NCBI GenBank assembly: GCA_046046245.1
Contig: JBJOKE010000044.1
Location: forward strand, 1-24,594
Source of the DNA: UBA4615 sp046046245
GTDB lineage: Bacteria; Pseudomonadota; Gammaproteobacteria; Burkholderiales; Burkholderiaceae_E
Length of the DNA stretch: 24,594 nucleotides
Direction of reading: 5' to 3'
Position numbers and translations under genes: made by a program. The notes beneath the pieces were generated by a model. The model was not told where the DNA came from. It saw only the letters and a list, made by a program, of their open reading frames with translations, and searched no databases. Numbering within the stretch: position 1 is the stretch's first letter; every line of letters starts with the position of its first letter. Shown one piece after another: positions 20,479-24,594 of this stretch.

Positions 20479-21285
20479 TCAGCCGGCCTTCGAGTTCTCG
20501 TCGATCAGCTTGTTGAGCCGCGCCGCGGGCACGCCGCCGGGCAGCCGCTTGCCGTTCGCGAAGAAGAGCGTCGGCGTGCCGGTGATCTTCAGCTTGCGGC
20601 CGAGCTCGGCGACCTTCTCCACCGGGTTGTCGCAGGTGCCCTTGTTGTCGGGCACCTTGCCCTGGAGCATCAGCTCGTTCCAGGCCTTCACGCGATCCGA
20701 TGCGCACCACGCCTGCGCGGCCTTGACCTTCGAGTCGGCAGCGAGGATCGGCAGCGGGAAGGTGTAGATCGTCACGTCCGGGACGTTCAGCAGGTCGCGG
20801 CGCAGGTTGCGGCAGTGGCCGCAGTTCGGGTCCTCGAAGACCGCGACCTGCCGCGTGCCCTTGCCGTTGACCTGCTTGATCGCCCAGGCGAGCGGCAGGT
20901 CCTTGAAGCTGACCGCGGTGATCTCGTCGATGCGCTCCTGCGTGAGGTTGCGGTTCGCCTTCAGGTCGATCAGCTGGCCCTCGACGAAGCCGTGCTGCCC
21001 CTTGTCGTCGACGTAGATCAGGTCGGAGCCGATCTGTACCTCCCAGATGCCGGCGACCGGCGAGCGGCGCAGGCCGTCGACCTTGAAGCGGCCCTGCAGC
21101 CAGTTCTCGACGCTGGCGCGGATCGCGGCCGAGGGGTCACCGGCCGAGGCGGCGGGGGCGACCGAGGCCGGTGCGGCCGGCGCGGGCGCCTGCGCGACGG
21201 CGAGCGCCGGCAGCGCGGCGACGCAGGCGGCGGCGAGCGCCGCGACGACGGCGCGATGCGCGCGCCCGGAGAAGCTGGGTTCCAT
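20479..21285 (-). CDS. dsbC: DsbC-like periplasmic thiol:disulfide interchange protein
   Basis: Exported protein of 268 residues, predicted to isomerise wrong disulfides in the periplasm. Signal peptide AVVAALAAACVAALPALAVA, cleaved near AQA, then a Pro/Ala-rich linker. The DsbC dimerisation domain includes VENWLQGRFKVDGLRRSPVAG followed by IWEVQIGSDLIYVDDKGQHG. The thioredoxin domain has active site C155-G-H-C158 in VFEDPNCGHCRNL; E. coli DsbC has CGYC. ITGTPTLFFANGKRLPGG includes the cis-proline. Two further cysteines (AWCASD, GTCDNP) match the structural disulfide of DsbC. Start: ATG at 21285 with GAGGA six bases upstream. It lies 59 bases after the FAD hydroxylase gene and is probably co-transcribed. 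Clients could include the cysteine-rich exported proteins seen in this window. Confidence 0.9.
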   Translation of the reverse strand: MEPSFSGRAHRAVVAALAAACVAALPALAVAQAPAPAAPASVAPAASAGDPSAAIRASVENWLQGRFKVDGLRRSPVAGIWEVQIGSDLIYVDDKGQHGFVEGQLIDLKANRNLTQERIDEITAVSFKDLPLAWAIKQVNGKGTRQVAVFEDPNCGHCRNLRRDLLNVPDVTIYTFPLPILAADSKVKAAQAWCASDRVKAWNELMLQGKVPDNKGTCDNPVEKVAELGRKLKITGTPTLFFANGKRLPGGVPAARLNKLIDENSKAG

Positions 21286-21344
21286 CGGGAGTCCTCGTGC
21301 GGCGCACGCGGGGCGCGTGCGGCTCGCGGTGGGGGCGGCGGGGC

Positions 21345-22550
21345 TCAACGTGCGGCCTGCGCGACCATGCGACGCCGGAGCCAGTCGGACCTTGCCACGA
21401 CCCGCCAGCCGAGGTCGCGCAGACCGACCAGCGGCGCGGGCAGCGGACCGAACGCGCGCTGCAGCCCGTCGGTGGCGTCCTGCATCAGCGACACCGCCTC
21501 GCGGCGGGCCCGTTCGTAGCGACGCCACAGCAGCGGGTCGCCGAGCGCGCGATAGACCTCGCGGCCGCGCAGGACCGCGAGCAGCTCGGCGACGTCGCCG
21601 AAGCCCACGTTCATGCCCTGGCCGGCGAGCGGGTGCATCGCGTGGGCCGCGTCGCCCACCAGCACCATCCGGGGCGCGATCAGCCGCGGGACCTTGATCA
21701 GCCGCAGCGTGAAGGCCTGCGCGGGCGTGATCGTCGTCATCGTGCCGAGCGTGCGGTGGCAGGCGTCCTCGACGCGGGCGGCGAGCGCCTCGGGCGGCAG
21801 CGCGAGCAGTTCGTCGGCGAGCGCCTCGGGCGCCGACCAGACCATGCTCGCGCGGCCGCGTTCGGGCGAATCGGCCGGCAGCGGCAGCAGCGCGAGGACG
21901 CCGAGCTCCGGGCCGAACCACTGGAAGGCGGTGTCGCCGTGCGGCACCGTGGCGTCGAAGTTGGCGACCACGCCGCGCTGGCCGTAGGCGCGGATCCTGG
22001 GTTCGATGCCGGCGAGCGCGCGCAGCGTGGAGTCCGCGCCGTCGGCCGCCACCACCAGCTTCGCGGCGAGCGTGCGGCCCGACTCGAGCTCGAGCGTGGC
22101 GCCGCCCTGCGGGCCGTCGTCGGCGTGCCAGGCGGTGACCGCGTCGTCGATCGACGCGACGCCGGCGAAGCCGATCGCGGCCTCGAGCGTACGCACCAGC
22201 GTGCGGTTCTCGACGATCCAGGCGAGCGCGTCGACCCGACCGGTGTAGGCGTCCAGGTGGAGTTCCGGCGCATCCTGCGCCGGCCCGGCGTAGACGCGCA
22301 TGTCGTAGACCGGCGCGATCCGCGCCGCGGGCATCGCGTCCCACACGCGCAGCGTGCGCAGCAGCTCGCGGGTAGCGGGCGACAGCGCGAAGACCCGCGC
22401 GTCCCAGCCGGTCTCGTCGACCGGTGCCCGAGACGCGGGCCCGACCCAGCCGACCTTCAGGCCGGCCTGCGCGAGGCCGAGCGCGGCGGCCGCGCCGACC
22501 GCGCCGCGGCCGGCGACGACGACGTCGAAGGAGGAGGATCGAGCGTCCAT
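21345..22550 (-). CDS. UbiH/UbiF-family FAD-dependent hydroxylase
   Basis: Flavoprotein monooxygenase of 401 residues, probably hydroxylating the aromatic ring of a ubiquinone precursor. The N-terminal dinucleotide motif is VVVAGRGAVGAAAALGLAQA (G14, G16, G19). The DG motif is KLVVAADGADSTLRALAG and the GD motif is RMVLVGDAAHAMHPLAGQGMNVGFGD, the ubiquinone hydroxylase fingerprint. Which ring position it acts on cannot be told from sequence. Start: ATG at 22550, where MDARSSSFDVVVAG begins. A perfect TATAAT lies six bases before the ATG on the same strand and no ribosome-binding site is possible in between, so the mRNA is predicted to be leaderless. dsbC follows in the same direction. Confidence 0.88.
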   Translation of the reverse strand: MDARSSSFDVVVAGRGAVGAAAALGLAQAGLKVGWVGPASRAPVDETGWDARVFALSPATRELLRTLRVWDAMPAARIAPVYDMRVYAGPAQDAPELHLDAYTGRVDALAWIVENRTLVRTLEAAIGFAGVASIDDAVTAWHADDGPQGGATLELESGRTLAAKLVVAADGADSTLRALAGIEPRIRAYGQRGVVANFDATVPHGDTAFQWFGPELGVLALLPLPADSPERGRASMVWSAPEALADELLALPPEALAARVEDACHRTLGTMTTITPAQAFTLRLIKVPRLIAPRMVLVGDAAHAMHPLAGQGMNVGFGDVAELLAVLRGREVYRALGDPLLWRRYERARREAVSLMQDATDGLQRAFGPLPAPLVGLRDLGWRVVARSDWLRRRMVAQAAR

Positions 22551-22556
22551 CGACCG

Positions 22557-22562
22557 ATTATA
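22557..22562 (-). promoter_or_regulatory. Consensus -10 of the FAD hydroxylase gene
   Basis: The minus strand reads TATAAT, a perfect -10, with only CGGTCG between it and the ATG. The start of transcription should fall at or next to the A of the start codon. The -35 region is GC-rich and not recognisable. Confidence 0.5.
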
Positions 22563-22592
22563 GGCGGCGCCACGCCCCGACCCGGCCGCGAT

Positions 22593-22621
22593 TTGGCGTC
22601 CCGCGAGGGATTGGCTATACT
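22593..22621 (+). promoter_or_regulatory. Promoter of tRNA-Phe
   Basis: TTGGCG (22593-22598) and TATACT (22616-22621) are spaced by 17 bases, a strong sigma70 pair. The start near 22628 gives a precursor of about 40 bases before the mature tRNA. The GC-rich discriminator is typical of stringently controlled stable-RNA promoters. Confidence 0.65.
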
Positions 22622-22669
22622 TCGCGCCCTTGCCCGGTGCCAGCCGGGCCGCTGTCGACGAGACGGCAC

Positions 22670-22745
22670 GGCCAAGTAGCTCAGTTGGTAGAGCAGCGGA
22701 TTGAAAATCCGCGTGTCGGTGGTTCGATTCCGCCCTTGGCCACCA
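22670..22745 (+). tRNA. tRNA-Phe (GAA)
   Basis: A 76-base cloverleaf. The acceptor arm GGCCAAG pairs with CTTGGCC (22735-22741), followed by discriminator A and encoded CCA (22743-22745). The D arm contains AGCTCAGTTGGTAGAGC. The anticodon stem GCGGA/TCCGC encloses TTGAAAA with anticodon GAA at 22703-22705. The T loop is TTCGATT. The gene is intact and has a strong promoter. An integrase gene in the same orientation follows, consistent with use of the tRNA 3' end as an attachment site. Confidence 0.95.
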
Positions 22746-22788
22746 GAACAAGCTCCCAACGAATCAAGTAGATAGCGGTGGGACACCC

Positions 22789-22820
22789 GAAGGGCGAGTC
22801 GTGAAAACGACCCGCCCTTC
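22789..22820 (+). terminator. Long stable hairpin with GAAA tetraloop after tRNA-Phe
   Basis: GAAGGGCGAGTCGT (22789-22802) pairs with ACGACCCGCCCTTC (22807-22820): 13 pairs and one A-C mismatch around a GAAA tetraloop of the GNRA class. It lies 44 bases after the tRNA. No T-run follows, so it may end the tRNA transcript in a Rho-assisted way or belong to the element. Confidence 0.5.
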
Positions 22821-22825
22821 TGCGT

Positions 22826-22845
22826 CTCTGGCAATCCTCTGGCAA
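22826..22845. repeat. Direct repeat CTCTGGCAA x2
   Basis: Two perfect copies of CTCTGGCAA start at 22826 and 22837, eleven bases apart, about one helical turn. They lie 80 bases from the tRNA end. The helical phasing suits binding of one protein to two adjacent sites, such as integrase arm sites. Confidence 0.35.
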
Positions 22846-22989
22846 ACGAGTCGACGCTCGACTGCGGACGACCACGCTCCACGGCGCTTTTCCGCGCGCA
22901 CGTGAGCGACTCAGCGGGCCTCGTGCACCTCCACGCGCGAGCGCCCTAAAGAGCCGCTGCGGCGCAATCGGGACCCCGGTGCCTACACG

Positions 22990-23012
22990 CGACTTCCCCA
23001 ACTTGGGAGTCG
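22990..23012. promoter_or_regulatory. Imperfect dyad upstream of the integrase
   Basis: CGACT-CCC and GGG-AGTCG flank CAACTT with one bulged T, giving a symmetrical element about 90 bases before the original integrase start. It could be an operator controlling integrase expression or an RNA hairpin in its leader. Confidence 0.3.
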
Positions 23013-23099
23013 TCGCAATGAGGTCATCGTTCCATCTCGGCACACGGACAGCCACACCCCGTGCGTCGCGCCCCACCCTGCCCCGCCGGGAGCGCCCCC

Positions 23100-24479
23100 A
23101 TGCCTAGGGCCGCCGCACCGTAACGGGACGGCGCGGGCTGGGCGATGCGCCGGCGCGTCCAAGGCATCGAGCTCTTCGTGAGCGGCTGCGCGAGTGCGGC
23201 GGCCGCCCGCAAGGCCATGGACGAGCGCATCAGTGAGCTCGATGCGCACGGCAAGCCGATGGGCCTCGGGCCGCACCGCACGAGCGTGGCCCACGCCCTG
23301 CAGGACTGCGGCCGGCAGCGCCTGCCCTTCATGAAGGGGGCCCGCCAGGAGGCCGACCGCATCAACAAGCTGCTGCGCGCAGCCCACCTCGCGACACTCG
23401 AGGTCACCCCCTGGGCCGAGGCGGTCGAGAAGGGCCTCGTGCAGGAAACCGCGCGGCGCGCCGACCGCAAGGGTCGGGGCCAGTACTTCGTGGTCGGGCT
23501 CGTCGAGCCCACGCCCGCGCGGCGCATCCCCAAGGGGTTGTCCGAGCACCGCAAGGCGCTCGAGCGCGAGACCGCCCGCAGCGATGCGCTGCGCAAGCAC
23601 CTGGCGTGTCTGCCGGTGGCTGCCGTGCAGCGCCATCACCTGCAGCGGCTCGTCGATGCGCTGCGTGCCGAAGGCCGCGAGCCCGCGACGCTCGAGCTCG
23701 AGCGCGCGCTCTTTCGGGTGTTCTTCAACTACGTCCGGCGCATCTGGAACTGGGCCACACCCGCCGAGAACCCCGCCACGCACCTCGTGATGCCCCCGGT
23801 CGACAACGCCCGCGAGCGCGTGATGAGCGCGGCCGAGGAGGCACGCCTGGACGAAGCCCTCGAAGACTGCCGCAATGCCGTGGCCGCCCAGGTCGTCGTG
23901 CTGCTCACCGAGACGGGCATGCGGGCCTCGGAACCGTTGCTCTATGCAACGTGGGGCGCCGTGGACTGGGAGCGCAAGGTCCTGAAGCTCAGCGACGCGA
24001 AGGCCGGTCGGCGCGACGTGCCGCTCTCGCCCCGCGCGCTCGAGGTGCTGCGCACACTTCGGGGCGATGACGAGCGCGAGCCGCAGGCTCGCATCTTCGA
24101 GCTGACCTACGAGTCGCTGAAAGCCGCCTGGAATCGTGCGCTCGAGCGCGCCGGGCTCACGGACCTGCATCTGCAGGACCTGCGCCACACCGCAGCGACC
24201 CGGCTCGCCCTGAAGACCGGCAACGTGCTGCTGGTCAAGGCGCTCACCGGCCACAAGACGATGGCGATGGTCGACCGCTACATGAACGTGAAGGCCGACG
24301 ACGTCGTGGCGGTGCTGCACGCGCCACCTCCTGCGGCACAGCACAGCTCGCCGGTCGAATCGCCGACGCCTGCCGCCGATGTAGCGACCGGAGTCGGCCA
24401 GGATACGGAGCCCGACCGCGGTGTGGTGCCCGACAATGTCGTGCGGGTCGCCTTGGGCAAGCGGCGTGCGACGCGCTAG
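23100..24479 (+). pseudogene. Tyrosine recombinase (integrase), N-terminus interrupted by a stop codon
   Basis: Site-specific recombinase of a tRNA-inserted element. The readable part from ATG 23145 is 444 residues. It has an N-terminal arm-type domain, a core-binding domain (about 110-220) and a catalytic domain with R260 (ETGMRASEPL), K286 (LSDAKAGRRDVPLS), R347 (LQDLRHTAATR), H370 (ALTGHKTM) and Y379 (VDRYMNV). The first His of the HxxR box is Gln (Q344). In the same frame an ATG at 23100 with GGGAG upstream opens MPRAAAP, then TAA at 23121, then RDGAGWA joining MRRRVQGIELF. This looks like the family's normal N-terminus broken by a point mutation. Restart at 23145 lacks a ribosome-binding site. 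The protein may be inactive, or short by 15 residues and working. Confidence 0.7.
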
Positions 24480-24496
24480 GAGTCTGGGCGGCAGAG

Positions 24497-24530
24497 CGCC
24501 ACGAAGCCTGACTTGAGCGAGGCGTTTTTT
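24497..24530 (+). terminator. Possible terminator after the integrase
   Basis: A weak stem (GCCT 24506-24509 with AGGC 24520-24523, or CGCC 24497-24500 with GGCG 24521-24524) is followed by TTTTTT at 24525-24530. It is the only hairpin plus T-run in the window. It could instead be part of the left inverted repeat of the insertion sequence that follows. Confidence 0.4.
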
Positions 24531-24545
24531 GGTAGGTTTGAGTGC

Positions 24546-24594
24546 ATGAGCGCGAGCTACCTGCCGTACGACCCCCAGCAGATGTTTCTGCTAC
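24546..24594 (+). CDS. Start of a transposase gene (IS1182-like), cut by the window edge
   Basis: The last 49 bases encode MSASYLPYDPQQMFLL and continue past the edge. The motif YLPYDPQQMFLL is the characteristic opening of IS1182-type DDE transposases (the usual form is near YDPNQMLLLPP). The left end of the insertion sequence should lie between the integrase stop (24479) and this ATG; the inverted repeat cannot be confirmed without the right end. An insertion sequence next to the integrase fits an accumulating genomic island. Confidence 0.65.
   Translation, partial: MSASYLPYDPQQMFLL

Larger units (their letters stand above)
22746..23099. other. Left end of the integrated element, no protein gene
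   Basis: Between tRNA-Phe and the integrase lie about 350 bases with no convincing gene. They contain a long hairpin with a GAAA loop (22789-22820), a nine-base direct repeat CTCTGGCAA (22826-22834 and 22837-22845), an inverted repeat AGTCGA/TCGACT (22849-22863) and a dyad (22990-23012). The first part is less GC-rich than the chromosome around it. Such short repeats next to an attachment site could be integrase arm or excisionase sites. A 29-codon frame at 23018-23107 looks like chance. Confidence 0.4.

Noticed and set aside
18686..20710. 674-codon version of the second enoyl-CoA hydratase
   Set aside because: Only the last 270 codons match the crotonase fold. The upstream part is the antisense shadow of the nitronate-monooxygenase-like gene.
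23018..23107. 29-codon frame just before the integrase
   Set aside because: No ribosome-binding site and Arg/Pro/Thr-rich composition. It overlaps the integrase's own start region and looks accidental.
22983..24344. 453-codon minus-strand frame antisense to the integrase
   Set aside because: No motif and a His/Arg/Gly-rich shadow composition; the plus strand carries clear recombinase motifs.

Overview
This is a GC-rich chromosomal window. The gene order (rpe-gph-trpE, apaG next to mltA, a compact paaG-paaI-paaK set), the protein sequences and an rRNA leader at the left edge suggest a betaproteobacterium of the Burkholderiales type. This placement is inferred from sequence features alone; no database search was run.

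Layout. Positions 1-389 hold the promoter and leader region of an rRNA operon transcribed leftwards out of the window: two tandem promoters and a boxA. Positions 390-5032 hold acyl-CoA and phenylacetate functions: an enoyl-CoA hydratase (minus), divergent paaG-paaI-paaK (plus) behind a palindromic operator-like site, and an AcuI/YhdH-type reductase. Positions 5148-8490 hold an M61-family peptidase with a PDZ domain and a convergent, overlapping acyl-CoA synthetase. Positions 8594-15400 hold the tryptophan genes (minus) in two blocks, trpG-trpD-trpC and trpE. Between the blocks sits a plus-strand group coding for exported proteins: a knottin-like lipoprotein, an 81-residue unknown, a CAP-domain lipoprotein and an LprI-like protein. 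Positions 15427-18702 hold gph and rpe (minus), apaG, a tiny membrane-protein ORF and mltA. Positions 18686-22550 hold a second enoyl-CoA hydratase, a nitronate-monooxygenase-like protein, a DsbC-like periplasmic isomerase and a ubiquinone-type FAD hydroxylase. Positions 22670-24594 hold tRNA-Phe, an integrase apparently inserted at its 3' end, and the first codons of a transposase, so the right edge is the start of an integrated element.

The most interesting signal is in the trp region. Each trp block is preceded by its own unannotated short ORF with two Trp codons and a shared Ser-Cys-Leu-Trp-Arg core, encoded by an identical 14-base stretch. The trpG-side ORF has a near-consensus -10 placed so that transcription would start on the A of its ATG (a leaderless leader peptide), and is followed by RNA segments that can form mutually exclusive hairpins. 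This looks like two related Trp-codon attenuators, one per half of a split operon. The small exported protein encoded in the split has a cysteine pattern matching the inhibitor cystine knot.

Other points are two divergent gene pairs whose start codons overlap, a second predicted leaderless gene (the FAD hydroxylase), and an integrase with an apparent early stop codon and a Gln in place of the usual His of the HxxR box.
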